DNA from: Acidovorax sp. 210-6
Lineage (GTDB): Bacteria > Pseudomonadota > Gammaproteobacteria > Burkholderiales > Burkholderiaceae_C
Direction: 5' to 3'
Assembly (NCBI RefSeq): GCF_010020825.1
Contig: NZ_JAACJE010000001.1
Span: 2,728,001-2,792,000, forward strand
DNA length: 64,000 nucleotides
Made by a program: the position numbers and the translations under genes. This document shows, piece after piece, positions 49,765-59,201 of this stretch (positions within the stretch are counted from its first letter, which is position 1; each line of letters begins with the position of its first letter). The notes beneath the pieces are model-generated. The model was not told the origin of the DNA and ran no database searches. It saw only the letters and a program-made list of their open reading frames with translations.

Positions 49765-52599
49765 ATGTCCGACGCCAACACCCCCGATTACCGCAGCACC
49801 CTGAACCTGCCCGACACGCCCTTCCCCATGCGCGGAGACCTGCCCAAGCGCGAGCCCGGCTGGGTGAAGGAATGGGACGAAAAAGGCATTTACAAGAAGC
49901 TGCGCGACGCGCGCTGCGGCGCGCCCAAGTTCATCCTGCACGACGGCCCGCCTTACGCCAACGGCCAGATCCACATCGGCCACGCGGTGAACAAGATCCT
50001 CAAGGACATGATCACCAAGGCGCGCCAGCTCGAAGGCTTCGACGCGCTCTACGTGCCCGGCTGGGACTGCCACGGCCTGCCGATCGAAAACGCCATCGAA
50101 AAGCTCCACGGCCGCAATCTGCCGCGCGACGAGATGCAGGCCAAGGGCCGCGCCTTCGCCACCGAGCAGATCGCGCAGCAGATGGAGGACTTCAAGCGTC
50201 TGGGCGTGCTGGGCGAATGGGACAACCCCTACAAGACCATGAACTACGCCAGCGAGGCGGGCGAGCTGCGCGCCCTGAAGCGCGTCATGGAGCGCGGCTA
50301 CGTGTACCGCGGCCTCAAGCCCGTGTACTGGTGCTTCGACTGCGGCTCCTCGCTGGCCGAGTTCGAGATCGAATACCAGGACAAGAAGAGCCAGACACTG
50401 GACGTGGCCTTCAAGGCGCACGACCCGGCCAGGCTCGCCGCCGCCTTCGGCCTGGCCGCGCTGGAGAAGGACGCCTTCGCCGTCATCTGGACCACCACCG
50501 CCTGGACCATCCCCGCCAACCAGGCGCTCAACCTCAACCCCGAGCTGCCCTACGCCCTGGTGGACACCGAGCGCGGCCTGTTCGTCATGGCCGCCACGCT
50601 GGTCGATGACTGCATGGCGCGCTGGGGCCTGCAAGGCCAGGTGCTGGCCGTGGCCCAGGGCGAGAAGCTCGCGGGCATCGAGTTCGAGCACCCGCTGCAC
50701 GACGTGCACGAGGGCTACCGCCGCCTCTCGCCCGTGTACCTGGCCGACTACGCCACGGCCAGCGACGGCACGGGTATCGTGCACTCCTCGCCTGCCTACG
50801 GCGTGGAAGACTTCAACTCCTGCGTGGCGCACGGCCTGAAGTACGACGACATCCTGAATCCCGTGCTAGGCAACGGCCGCTACGACGAGTCGCTGGCCCT
50901 GTTCGGCGGTATGAACATCTGGAAGGCCTGCCCCGTCATCATCGAGACGCTGCAGGCCGCCGGCCGCCTGATGGGCACCACCACCATCACGCACAGCTAC
51001 CCGCACTGCTGGCGCCACAAGACGCCCGTGATCTACCGCGCCGCGGCCCAGTGGTTCGTGCGCATGGACGAGGGCGAGGGCGTGTTCACCAAGGACAAGG
51101 CCCCCGGCACGCTGCGCCAGACAGCCCTGGCCGCCATCGAGCAGACGAGCTTCTACCCCGAAAACGGCAAGGCCCGCCTGCGCGACATGATCGCCGGCCG
51201 GCCCGACTGGTGCATCTCGCGCCAGCGCAGCTGGGGCGTGCCCCTGCCATTCTTCCTGCACAAGGATTCGGGCGAGCTGCACCCGCGCACCATGGAGATC
51301 CTGGACCAGGCGGCCACCATCGTCGAGCAGGGCGGCATCGAGGCCTGGAGCCGCGTCACGCCCGAGGAAATCCTGGGCGCCGACGATGCGCAGCACTACA
51401 CCAAGAGCACCGACATCCTGGAGGTGTGGTTCGACTCCGGCTCCACCTTCTGGCACGTGATGCGCGGCACCCACGCCGGCATGCACCACGACAGCGGCCC
51501 CGAGGCCGACCTGTACCTCGAAGGCCATGACCAGCACCGCGGCTGGTTCCACAGCTCGCTGCTGCTGGCCAGCGCCATCTTCGGCCGCGCGCCCTACCGG
51601 GGCCTGCTCACGCACGGCTTCACGGTGGACGGCCAGGGCAAGAAGATGAGCAAGTCGGTGGGCAACACCGTCTCGCCGCAGGAGGTGAGCAACAAGATGG
51701 GCGCCGAGATCATCCGCCTGTGGTGCGCCTCCACCGACTACTCGGGCGACCTGGCCATCGACGACAAGATCCTGGCGCGCGTGGTGGACGCCTACCGCCG
51801 CATCCGCAACACGCTGCGCTTCCTGCTGGCCAACGTGAGCGACTTCGACCCGGCCCAGGACGCCGTGCCCTTCGACCAGATGCTGGAGATCGACCGCTAC
51901 GCGCTCACGCGCGCCGCGCAGTTCCAGCAGGAAGTGCTGGCGCACTACAAGGTGTACGAATTCCACCCCGTGGTCGCGAAGCTGCAGCTCTACTGCTCGG
52001 AAGACCTCGGCGGCTTCTACCTCGACGTGCTCAAGGACCGCCTCTACACCACGGCGCCAAAGAGCCTGGCGCGCCGCAGCGCGCAAACGGCGCTGCACCA
52101 GATCACGCACGCCATGCTGCGCTGGATGGCGCCCTTCCTCTCGTTCACGGCCGAGGAGGCCTGGAAGGTGTTCGGCAGTTCCGAATCCATCTTCCTTGAA
52201 ACCTACCAGACCCTGCCCTCGGGCGACGAGGGCTTGGCCGCCAAGTGGGAGCGCCTGCGTGCCATCCGCGACCTGGTGAACAAGGAAATCGAAGGCGTGC
52301 GCGCTGCGGGCCAGGTGGGTGCATCGCTGCAGGCCTGCGTGGAGCTGACAGCCCCGCCCGAAGACCATGCACTGCTTGCCAGCCTGGGCGAGGACCTGAA
52401 GTTCGTGTTCATCACATCTACTATCAAATTGATAGCTGGTAGCGCAATGAATATCAGCGTTACAGCCAGTTCTGACCAAAAATGCGAGCGCTGCTGGCAT
52501 TACCGTGCCGACGTGGGCCAGGACGCCGCCCACCCCACGCTGTGCGGCCGCTGCACCAGCAACCTGTACGGCGCCGGTGAACACCGGACCTGCGCCTGA
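49765..52599 (+). CDS. ileS: Isoleucyl-tRNA synthetase
   Basis: Class I synthetase, 944 aa. HIGH motif in [13 protein letters not shown] (H70-H73), a CP1 editing domain, KKMSKS near residue 627, the anticodon domain, and a C-terminal zinc ribbon with C907/C910 (CERCWHY) and C927/C930 (CGRC). About 16 residues just before the ribbon (885-901) are encoded by a family A repeat with its 3' half. The ATG at 49765 fits [20 protein letters not shown]. lspA starts two bases after the stop. Confidence 0.97.
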   Translation: MSDANTPDYRSTLNLPDTPFPMRGDLPKREPGWVKEWDEKGIYKKLRDARCGAPKFILHDGPPYANGQIHIGHAVNKILKDMITKARQLEGFDALYVPGWDCHGLPIENAIEKLHGRNLPRDEMQAKGRAFATEQIAQQMEDFKRLGVLGEWDNPYKTMNYASEAGELRALKRVMERGYVYRGLKPVYWCFDCGSSLAEFEIEYQDKKSQTLDVAFKAHDPARLAAAFGLAALEKDAFAVIWTTTAWTIPANQALNLNPELPYALVDTERGLFVMAATLVDDCMARWGLQGQVLAVAQGEKLAGIEFEHPLHDVHEGYRRLSPVYLADYATASDGTGIVHSSPAYGVEDFNSCVAHGLKYDDILNPVLGNGRYDESLALFGGMNIWKACPVIIETLQAAGRLMGTTTITHSYPHCWRHKTPVIYRAAAQWFVRMDEGEGVFTKDKAPGTLRQTALAAIEQTSFYPENGKARLRDMIAGRPDWCISRQRSWGVPLPFFLHKDSGELHPRTMEILDQAATIVEQGGIEAWSRVTPEEILGADDAQHYTKSTDILEVWFDSGSTFWHVMRGTHAGMHHDSGPEADLYLEGHDQHRGWFHSSLLLASAIFGRAPYRGLLTHGFTVDGQGKKMSKSVGNTVSPQEVSNKMGAEIIRLWCASTDYSGDLAIDDKILARVVDAYRRIRNTLRFLLANVSDFDPAQDAVPFDQMLEIDRYALTRAAQFQQEVLAHYKVYEFHPVVAKLQLYCSEDLGGFYLDVLKDRLYTTAPKSLARRSAQTALHQITHAMLRWMAPFLSFTAEEAWKVFGSSESIFLETYQTLPSGDEGLAAKWERLRAIRDLVNKEIEGVRAAGQVGASLQACVELTAPPEDHALLASLGEDLKFVFITSTIKLIAGSAMNISVTASSDQKCERCWHYRADVGQDAAHPTLCGRCTSNLYGAGEHRTCA
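52418..52445 (+). repeat. Family A repeat core (copy j), in frame inside ileS
   Basis: Plus strand CTACTAT, seven bases, ATAGC, five bases, GCGC; the 3' half continues to about 52467 (AGCGTTACAGCC). In ileS it reads [17 protein letters not shown], the same phase as copy e in lolA. Confidence 0.8.
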
Positions 52600-52601
52600 G
52601 C

Positions 52602-53120
52602 ATGGCGCGCGCTGCTTCGGGCGCCCGCGCCAGCCTGTGGCCCTGGCTGGCATGGGCGCTGCTCATCCTGATCGCTGACCAGTTCACCAAGACGCTGATT
52701 CTGGGCTACTACCAACTGGGTGACAGCACCTATGTCACCAGCTTCTTCAACATCGTGCGCGCGCACAACACGGGCGCGGCCTTTTCCTTCCTGGCCAACG
52801 CCGGGGGCTGGCAGCGCTGGTTCTTCACTGGGATTGGCGTGGCAGCGACGCTGTTCATCGTGTGGCAGTTGCGCCAGCACCCGGACCAAAAGCTGTTCGC
52901 CTTCTCGCTCGCCAGCATCCTGGGCGGCGCGGTGGGCAACGTGGTGGACCGGCTACTCCACGGCTACGTGGTTGATTTCCTCGACTTCCACTGGAGCTTT
53001 CAGTCGGGCATGTTCCACGGCGGGCATTTCCCAGCCTTCAACATTGCCGATGCGGGGATCAGCGTAGGTGCGGCCTGCCTCGTTTTGGACGAGTTGCTCC
53101 GGGTAAGAAAGACCACTTAG
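52602..53120 (+). CDS. lspA: Prolipoprotein signal peptidase (signal peptidase II)
   Basis: Inner-membrane aspartyl protease that removes signal peptides from lipoproteins after diacylglyceryl transfer. 172 aa with four membrane helices; conserved [41 protein letters not shown] (first catalytic Asp) and [11 protein letters not shown] (second Asp). It starts two bases after ileS. The substrates in this window include the MshL-like lipoprotein secretin. Confidence 0.97.
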   Translation: MARAASGARASLWPWLAWALLILIADQFTKTLILGYYQLGDSTYVTSFFNIVRAHNTGAAFSFLANAGGWQRWFFTGIGVAATLFIVWQLRQHPDQKLFAFSLASILGGAVGNVVDRLLHGYVVDFLDFHWSFQSGMFHGGHFPAFNIADAGISVGAACLVLDELLRVRKTT

Positions 53121-53182
53121 TCGGCAGCACATCGCCGTGATGGTGCTGTGCACATTCCACCACGTCTGCAACCGGCGCGGCC

Positions 53183-53298
53183 CAGGCCAGCAGCCACCGT
53201 GCAAGGGCCGCCCCGCCGCACCGGTGGCGTCCCCCTGCCCGCATCGCGCAGCGATGCGAGAGCGGGGGGAAGGCGCCGAAGGCGACTCAGGGGGGTGT
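53183..53298 (-). repeat. Family B structured 3' repeat, copy 2 (downstream of tsaD)
   Basis: Partner of 6020-6134. A perfect 7-bp stem GCATCGC/GCGATGC with GCA loop lies between a C-run and a G-run, and a separate hairpin CGCC-GAA-GGCG lies at 53274-53284, where copy 1 has GCCGC-GCA-GCGGC. On the minus strand it begins four bases after the tsaD stop codon. It occupies most of the 182-base convergent gap 53121-53302 and may end transcription of lspA or tsaD. Confidence 0.85.
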
Positions 53299-53302
53299 CA
53301 CT

Positions 53303-54352
53303 TCAGCCTATAGCGTTCAAGGGCCAGCGTGGCTTGACGTCGAAGGCATAGTCGCGGTTGGCCTGCTGCTGGCCCGACTGCAGGCGCATGGCCGCAGCCA
53401 GGGCGATCATGGCGCCGTTGTCGGTGCACAGGTGCAGTTCGGGGTAGTGCACACGCACGCGGCGCTTGGCACAGGCCGCGTCAAGCTGCTCGCGCAACTG
53501 GCGGTTGGCGCCCACGCCCCCAGCCACCACGATACGTTGCAGGCCGGTTTCCTGCAGCGCCGTGAGCGACTTCTTCACCAGCACATCGACGATGGCCGCC
53601 TGCGTGCTCGCGGCCAGGTCGGCCTTGCGCGCCTCCAGATCGTCGCCGAGCTTGCGCGCCTGCGTCAGTACCGCCGTCTTCAGCCCGGCAAACGAAAAAT
53701 CGAGGTTGCCGCTGTGCAGCAGCGGGCGCGGCAACTTGAAAGCCGCCGGGTCGCCCTGCAGCGCCAGGCGCGAGAGCGCCGGGCCGCCGGGGTAGCCCAG
53801 GCCCATGAGCTTGGCAGACTTGTCAAAGGCCTCGCCCGCCGCGTCGTCAATGGTTTCGCCCAGCAGCTCGTAGCGGCCCACGCCATCCACCCGCATGAGC
53901 TGCGTGTGACCGCCAGATACGAGCAGGGCGACAAAGGGAAACTCCGGCGGGTCGGCGCTCAGGAAGGGCGAGAGCAAATGCCCCTCCAGGTGGTGCACGC
54001 CCAGCACGGGCTTGCCCAGGGCCATGCCCAACGCACAGGCCACGCCCGCCCCCACCAGCAGCGCCCCGGCCAGGCCCGGGCCGCGGGTATAGGCCACCAC
54101 ATCCACCTCGGCCAGGCTGCGCCCGGCTTCGTTCAACACGCCCGTGGTGAGCGGCAGCACGCGCCGGATGTGGTCGCGGCTGGCCAGTTCCGGCACCACG
54201 CCGCCATAGGCCTGGTGCATCTCGATCTGACTGTGCAAGGCATGCGCCAGCAATGCGGGCACCCCGCTGCCCTGCGACTGCACCAGCGCCACGCCGGTTT
54301 CGTCGCACGAAGATTCGATGCCCAGCACCAACAGGTTTTTTTGCACTTCCAT
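53303..54352 (-). CDS. tsaD: tRNA N6-adenosine threonylcarbamoyltransferase
   Basis: Transfers threonylcarbamoyl to A37 of ANN-decoding tRNAs (t6A) with TsaB/TsaE. The 349-aa ASKHA-fold protein starts with [14 protein letters not shown], has the metal ligands in HHLEGH (H121, H125), [13 protein letters not shown], and [13 protein letters not shown] with the C-terminal DNGAMIALA metal Asp. The ATG at 54352 gives the family N-terminus. Confidence 0.97.
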   Translation of the reverse strand: MEVQKNLLVLGIESSCDETGVALVQSQGSGVPALLAHALHSQIEMHQAYGGVVPELASRDHIRRVLPLTTGVLNEAGRSLAEVDVVAYTRGPGLAGALLVGAGVACALGMALGKPVLGVHHLEGHLLSPFLSADPPEFPFVALLVSGGHTQLMRVDGVGRYELLGETIDDAAGEAFDKSAKLMGLGYPGGPALSRLALQGDPAAFKLPRPLLHSGNLDFSFAGLKTAVLTQARKLGDDLEARKADLAASTQAAIVDVLVKKSLTALQETGLQRIVVAGGVGANRQLREQLDAACAKRRVRVHYPELHLCTDNGAMIALAAAMRLQSGQQQANRDYAFDVKPRWPLNAIG

Positions 54353-54419
54353 GGTGGGCGCAAGTGTAGGGCTTGCGCCCGACCCTTCAGAAGGCGGCAT
54401 CGGGTTGGCTCACCCCGCC

Positions 54420-56096
54420 TCAGTGCTGCGACAAAGCCTTTTGTCCTGCGCCCGCGAGCGTCTCAGGCGCCATGGACTGGGCGGAGGTCACGGACACTGC
54501 GGGAGCCGCACGCCGCATCTCACTGCCCTGCTGGAGTCGGAACGTGGCAGCCAGGTGCGCCAGATTGCGCGCCTGTTCCTGCAGCGCGCTGGATGCGGCC
54601 GAGGTCTCCTCCACCAGTGCGGCGTTTTGCTGGGTCACCCCATCAAGGTGTGCCACGGCCTGGTTGATCTGGCCCAGCCCCATGGACTGCTCGCGGCTGG
54701 CGGAGGCGATCTCGTCCACGATGTCGGCCACGCGTTGAATACCGCTGACGATCTCCTGCATGGTCGCACCCGCCTGGGCGACCTGCCCGCTGCCGACCTC
54801 GACCTTGGCCACCGAGTCGGAAATCAGCGCCTTGACCTCCTTGGCCGCCTCGGCGCTGCGCTGCGCCAGGCTGCGCACCTCGCTGGCCACCACGGCAAAG
54901 CCCCGGCCCTGCTCGCCCGCGCGGGCCGCCTCCACGGCGGCGTTGAGCGCGAGGATGTTGGTCTGGAAGGCGATGCCGTCGATCACGCCGATGATGTCCA
55001 CGATCTTGCGCGAGGACGTGTTGATCGCCTCCATGGTGTCCACCACCTGTGCCACCACCGTGCCGCCGCGCTGCGCCACTTCCGTGGCCGATGCCGCCAG
55101 CTTGCTGGCCTGCGCCGCGCTGTCGGCATTCTGCTGCACGGTGCCCGAGAGCTGCTCCGTGGCCGATGCCGTCTGCTCCAGTGCACTGGCCTGTTGCTCG
55201 GTGCGCGAAGCAAGATCGCGCGTCCCCGCCGCCACCTGCGTGGAAGCGCCCGCGATGGTGTCGGCGCCGCCGTGCACCTGCGCGATCACATGGTGCAGGT
55301 TGCTACGCATGGTTTCCATCTGGGTCAGCATGGCACCGATTTCATCCTTGCCTTCGGAGGCTATGCGCTGCGTCAGATCGCTGGCGGCAATGGCCACCGC
55401 AGCCGTATTGGCGGTGCGAAAGCCCGTGGCCAGGCGCGCCAACAGCAGCACGCCCATGGCCGAGGCAGGCAGGCCCAGCAAGAGGGTGGCGAGCGCAAAG
55501 ACCAGCAGGCCGATTTCGTAGCGTTGCTGCGCGGCCTTGTAGGCGGCATCTGCCAGGTGAACCTGGTGATCGCGGAACCCCGCCAAGGACTTGACCAAGG
55601 TCTCACCTTCCGTGCGTCCCGCAGCCAGGAAACCGGCCATGATGTCTGGGCTGAAATTCCCCTTTTCGATCGCAGCGACCACGGCACCGAGCTTCTCGGT
55701 CCAGGCCTTGCGATGCACACGCGCGGCATCGAGCAGGCGCTTCTCGTCGGGGTCCGCAATGCCTTGATCCATGGCCTTGAACAGGTCGTCGGCCTTGGCG
55801 CGATTGGCTGCAATCGCCTCCAGGTGCATGTGGGTGGGGTGTCCGTGGATGCTGGCCAGCACACTGTCCGGGGCATGCTGGAACGCCAGCAGCACCTGCA
55901 GGCGGTTCTGCACTGTGATGTCGATGGCCTGGTCGGCCAGCAAAGCCCGGTACATGGCCTCATCGTGCAAGGTCTTAAGGCTGTCGCGCGCCGAAGACAA
56001 GCCCCAGAGGCTCACCCCGATGATCGCGGCCAGGGAAAGCCAGAAAAGGCACAGCACGATGACGAAACGTTGGGTGATCCTCAGGTTGTTCAGCAT
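54420..56096 (-). CDS. Methyl-accepting chemotaxis protein (no C-terminal tether motif)
   Basis: 558-aa membrane chemoreceptor: helix at about 10-32, helical periplasmic domain (33-190), second helix (about 194-216), HAMP, and signalling domain with the hairpin tip [20 protein letters not shown]. Methylation helices flank it. It ends [10 protein letters not shown], without a WxxF-type pentapeptide. The ligand is unknown; the domain looks like a 4-helix-bundle sensor. It diverges from hpnD over 142 bases where I see no sigma-28 promoter match. Confidence 0.93.
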   Translation of the reverse strand: MLNNLRITQRFVIVLCLFWLSLAAIIGVSLWGLSSARDSLKTLHDEAMYRALLADQAIDITVQNRLQVLLAFQHAPDSVLASIHGHPTHMHLEAIAANRAKADDLFKAMDQGIADPDEKRLLDAARVHRKAWTEKLGAVVAAIEKGNFSPDIMAGFLAAGRTEGETLVKSLAGFRDHQVHLADAAYKAAQQRYEIGLLVFALATLLLGLPASAMGVLLLARLATGFRTANTAAVAIAASDLTQRIASEGKDEIGAMLTQMETMRSNLHHVIAQVHGGADTIAGASTQVAAGTRDLASRTEQQASALEQTASATEQLSGTVQQNADSAAQASKLAASATEVAQRGGTVVAQVVDTMEAINTSSRKIVDIIGVIDGIAFQTNILALNAAVEAARAGEQGRGFAVVASEVRSLAQRSAEAAKEVKALISDSVAKVEVGSGQVAQAGATMQEIVSGIQRVADIVDEIASASREQSMGLGQINQAVAHLDGVTQQNAALVEETSAASSALQEQARNLAHLAATFRLQQGSEMRRAAPAVSVTSAQSMAPETLAGAGQKALSQH

Positions 56097-56238
56097 AGAA
56101 AAAATACTTCCAATGGGCAGAAGGTATTGGACAACAACACCCCGTACACCAACTTACACATTTCCGAGCACGCCACTGGGCATTTTTTGATGGCCTCTTG
56201 GAAAACCGCCTTTGGCACGCATGGGACAATCACGCCCC

Positions 56239-57078
56239 ATGACTCCGGAACAGTACGTTCAGCAAAAGGCCGCAGCTTCAGGCAGCAGCTTCTATTACGC
56301 CTTCCTGTTCCTGCCCCGGCCCCGGCGCGAGGCCATCACAGCGTTTTACGCCTTTTGCCGCGAAGTGGACGACGTGGTCGATGAGGTCTCGGACCCTGGC
56401 GTGGCCCACCGCAAGCTGGCCTGGTGGCAGGGCGAGGTGGCCCAGGCCTTCAAGGGACAACCCACGCACCCGGTCACGCAAGCGCTGATGCGCCATGCGG
56501 GCGCCTACCAGATCGAGCCGCGCCACCTGCTGGGAGTGATCGAGGGCTGCCAGATGGACCTGGAACAAAGCCGCTACCTCGACTACCTCGGCTTGCAACG
56601 CTATTGCCACCTGGTGGCCGGTGTGGTGGGTGAGGTGGCGGCGCGCATTTTTGGCCAGACGCAGGAAGCCACCACGCAGTACGCCCACACGCTGGGGCAG
56701 GCCTTGCAGCTCACCAACATCATCCGCGACGTGGGCGAAGACGCCATGCGCGGGCGCATCTACCTGCCCGTCAACGAGTTGCAGCAGTTCGACGTCAAGG
56801 CCCACGAGGTCCTCAAGCGCGAGTATTCCGAGCGCTTTGTGGCACTCATGCGCTTTCAGGCCGAGCGTGCGCACCGCCTGTACGACCAGGCACTGGCCCT
56901 GCTGCCCGCCGCCGATCGGCGCGCGCAGAAGCCTGGGCTGATGATGGCCAGCATCTACCGCACGCTGCTGCGCGAGATCGAGCACGAGAACTTCCAGGTG
57001 CTGCACCAGCGCATCAGCCTCACGCCGCTGCGCAAGTTCTGGCTCGCGTGGAAGATGCAGGCCCTGGGCCGCATGTAG
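56239..57078 (+). CDS. hpnD: Presqualene diphosphate synthase
   Basis: Squalene/phytoene-synthase family enzyme that condenses two farnesyl diphosphates for hopanoid synthesis. About 279 aa. Asp-rich motifs: FCREVDDVVDEVSD (first) and QLTNIIRDVGEDAMRGRIYLP (second). SGSSFYYAFLFLP near the N-terminus is HpnD-like. Upstream in-frame TTG (56212) and ATG (56221) starts are possible, as no clear ribosome-binding site decides. It is followed 14 bases later by hpnE; no hpnC is adjacent. Confidence 0.9.
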   Translation: MTPEQYVQQKAAASGSSFYYAFLFLPRPRREAITAFYAFCREVDDVVDEVSDPGVAHRKLAWWQGEVAQAFKGQPTHPVTQALMRHAGAYQIEPRHLLGVIEGCQMDLEQSRYLDYLGLQRYCHLVAGVVGEVAARIFGQTQEATTQYAHTLGQALQLTNIIRDVGEDAMRGRIYLPVNELQQFDVKAHEVLKREYSERFVALMRFQAERAHRLYDQALALLPAADRRAQKPGLMMASIYRTLLREIEHENFQVLHQRISLTPLRKFWLAWKMQALGRM

Positions 57079-57092
57079 TCAGGGCCGACCCC

Positions 57093-58409
57093 ATGCACAT
57101 CGCCATTTTGGGCGCGGGCTGGGCCGGCCTGGCCGCCGCACTGGAACTGACCCAGGCCGGACACCAGGCCACCGTCTTCGAAGCCGCACGCACCGTGGGC
57201 GGCCGGGCGCGGGCGCTACCCGTGCCGCTGCCCGATGGCCGCACGCTGGTGCTGGACAACGGCCAGCACATCCTCATCGGCGCCTACTCCGAAACGCTGC
57301 GCTGCATGCGCCAGGTGGGCGTGGATGAGCAAGCCGCATTGCTGCGCCTGCCCCTGGCGCTGCGCTTTCCCGACGGCAGTGGCCTGCAGTTGCCCGATGC
57401 GCCCGCCCCTTGGAACGCCTTGCGCGGCATTGCCGCCGCACGCGGCTGGCGCTGGGCCGACCGATGGGCACTGCTGCGCACGGCCCATGCCTGGCAACGC
57501 AGCAGCTTTGCCTGCGAAGCCCAGGACACCGTGGCCGACCTGTGCCATGCCCTGCCCCAGGGCCTGAAGGACAGCTTCATCGACCCGCTGTGCGTGGCCG
57601 CACTCAACACCCCGGCGGACCAGGCCAGCGGCCAGGTTTTCCTGCGAGTGTTGCAGGACAGCCTGTTTGGCGGACGCGGCAGCAGCGACCTGCTGCTGCC
57701 GCGCCAGGATCTGGGCCAGGTGTTTCCGCAGGCGGCGCTGAAATGGCTGCAAGCCCATGGCGCACTGGTGCGTCTGGGGCAGCGCGTGCAATCGCTCGGC
57801 GCTGCACCCCAGGGCAGCGGTTGGTTGGTCGATGGCGTACCCTTTGACGCCGTGCTGCTGGCCACCCCCAGCACCGAAGCGGCGCGCCTGGTCTCGCAAT
57901 GCGCGCACACCGCGCCCTATGCCTGGACCGTTGCACTGTGCGACTGGGCCGCCAGTGCCCAGGCCCTGCGCTTCGAGGCCATCACCACCGTCTATCTGCA
58001 GGCCGTGCCCGGCGCAGGGGGGCGCTCCCTGCCCCTGCCCATGCTGGCTTTGCACAGCAGCCCACAGGCACCTGCGCAGTTTGTCTTTGACCGGGGCATG
58101 CTGGGCGGCCCCAGCGGCCTGCTCGCCTTTGTGGCCAGCGCCAGCCAGGGCGAGCGTGAGCACATCACCCAGCAGGTGCTGGCGCAGGCACGCACGCAGC
58201 TGGGCCTGGTGCAGGCAGAGCCCGTGCAGACCGTGGTGGAAAAACGCGCCACCTTTGCCTGCACACCGGGTTTGCAACGCCCGACGGCCCAGGTCGCCCC
58301 GGGCCTGTGGGCCTGCGGCGACTATGTGCAGGGGCCCTACCCGGCAACGCTGGAGGGTGCGGTGCGCAGCGGGATGGAGGCGGTGCGCGGCCTGCTGGCA
58401 CCGGCCTGA
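57093..58409 (+). CDS. hpnE: Hydroxysqualene dehydroxylase HpnE
   Basis: FAD-dependent amine-oxidase-fold enzyme that reduces hydroxysqualene to squalene. 438 aa; N-terminal dinucleotide-binding motif ILGAGWAGLAAALELTQAGH, then GGRARAL and NGQHILIGAY, and a C-terminal FAD block LWACGDYVQGPYPATLEGAVRSG. It is paired with hpnD. The normal HpnC-D-E route needs HpnC, which is not in this window. Confidence 0.9.
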   Translation: MHIAILGAGWAGLAAALELTQAGHQATVFEAARTVGGRARALPVPLPDGRTLVLDNGQHILIGAYSETLRCMRQVGVDEQAALLRLPLALRFPDGSGLQLPDAPAPWNALRGIAAARGWRWADRWALLRTAHAWQRSSFACEAQDTVADLCHALPQGLKDSFIDPLCVAALNTPADQASGQVFLRVLQDSLFGGRGSSDLLLPRQDLGQVFPQAALKWLQAHGALVRLGQRVQSLGAAPQGSGWLVDGVPFDAVLLATPSTEAARLVSQCAHTAPYAWTVALCDWAASAQALRFEAITTVYLQAVPGAGGRSLPLPMLALHSSPQAPAQFVFDRGMLGGPSGLLAFVASASQGEREHITQQVLAQARTQLGLVQAEPVQTVVEKRATFACTPGLQRPTAQVAPGLWACGDYVQGPYPATLEGAVRSGMEAVRGLLAPA

Positions 58410-58412
58410 ACC

Positions 58413-58428
58413 CGCCTGCGCGCAGGCG
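58413..58428. repeat. 16-bp perfect palindrome between convergent genes
   Basis: CGCCTGCGCGCAGGCG lies in the 27-base gap between hpnE (+) and the UPF0114 gene (-). It could be a terminator hairpin stem, but no T-run follows on either strand. Confidence 0.55.
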
Positions 58429-58436
58429 TCAGACGC

Positions 58437-59042
58437 TCAGTGGTCGTCCGCCGGACCGTGGGACTTGCTCAACAGCCGGTCGGTGAGCGCGATGGCCAGG
58501 GCGCTGAGCAGGAACACCACGTGGATGATGGTCTGCCACATCAGCACCTTGACGTCATAGTTGGCGGCGTTGATGAAGGTCTTGAGCAAATGGATCGAGC
58601 TGATGCCGATGATGGCCGTGGCCAGCTTGACCTTGAGCACCGAGGCGTTGACGTGGCTGAGCCATTCGGGCTGGTCGGGGTGGTCTTCCAGGTGCAGGCG
58701 GCTCACAAAGGTTTCGTAGCCGCCCACGATGACCATGATGAGCAGGTTGGAGATCATCACCACATCGATCAGCGCCAGCACCACCAGCATGATGATGGTC
58801 TCGTTCAGCGCCGTGATCTGCACATCGGTCTTGTAGCCAATGCTGGTGATCAGCGCCTGCAGCGCCTTCTCGTTGCCAAAGGCCGCCTCCAGCAGGTGCA
58901 CCAGCTCCACCCAGAAGTGGAACACGTACACCGCCTGTGCCGCGATCAGGCCCAGGTACAGAGGCAACTGCAGCCAGCGGCTGGCAAAAATCAGGGAAGG
59001 CAGGGGGCGCATGGCTGCGCTCTCGCGGCGGTCTGAGGTCAT
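58437..59042 (-). CDS. UPF0114 family membrane protein (YqhA-like)
   Basis: 201-aa inner-membrane protein of the TIGR00645 family with about four helices. Conserved: [44 protein letters not shown] and [11 protein letters not shown], then [15 protein letters not shown]. The role is unknown. Start at 59042 (MTSDRR) or ten codons later at 59012 (MRPLPS); neither has a strong ribosome-binding site. Confidence 0.85.
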   Translation of the reverse strand: MTSDRRESAAMRPLPSLIFASRWLQLPLYLGLIAAQAVYVFHFWVELVHLLEAAFGNEKALQALITSIGYKTDVQITALNETIIMLVVLALIDVVMISNLLIMVIVGGYETFVSRLHLEDHPDQPEWLSHVNASVLKVKLATAIIGISSIHLLKTFINAANYDVKVLMWQTIIHVVFLLSALAIALTDRLLSKSHGPADDH

Positions 59043-59171
59043 GGCAAGGGGAGTGGGAAAAGGGTCGCAGATTGTAGAAGACACCGCCGCCGCCTGCCCA
59101 CCCGCCAACCAACCGCCCCGCAGGGCGTAGCCATTTATATATCAAAAATGGCTACAGCGCCCATGGATAAA

Positions 59172-59199
59172 GCGCAAGTAGCTATATTTTTAATAGCAA
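59172..59199 (-). repeat. Family A repeat core (copy k), after the second chemoreceptor gene
   Basis: Minus strand TTGCTAT, seven bases, ATAGC, five bases, GCGC, starting two bases after the chemoreceptor stop codon; the 3' half extends to about 59150. It fills most of the 159-base gap 59043-59201. Confidence 0.85.
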
Positions 59200-59201
59200 A
59201 T

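Noticed and set aside
56097-56238. Flagellar sigma-28 promoter for the chemoreceptor gene
   Set aside because: TAAG-type -35 resemblance exists, but no GCCGATAA-like -10 lies at the right distance.
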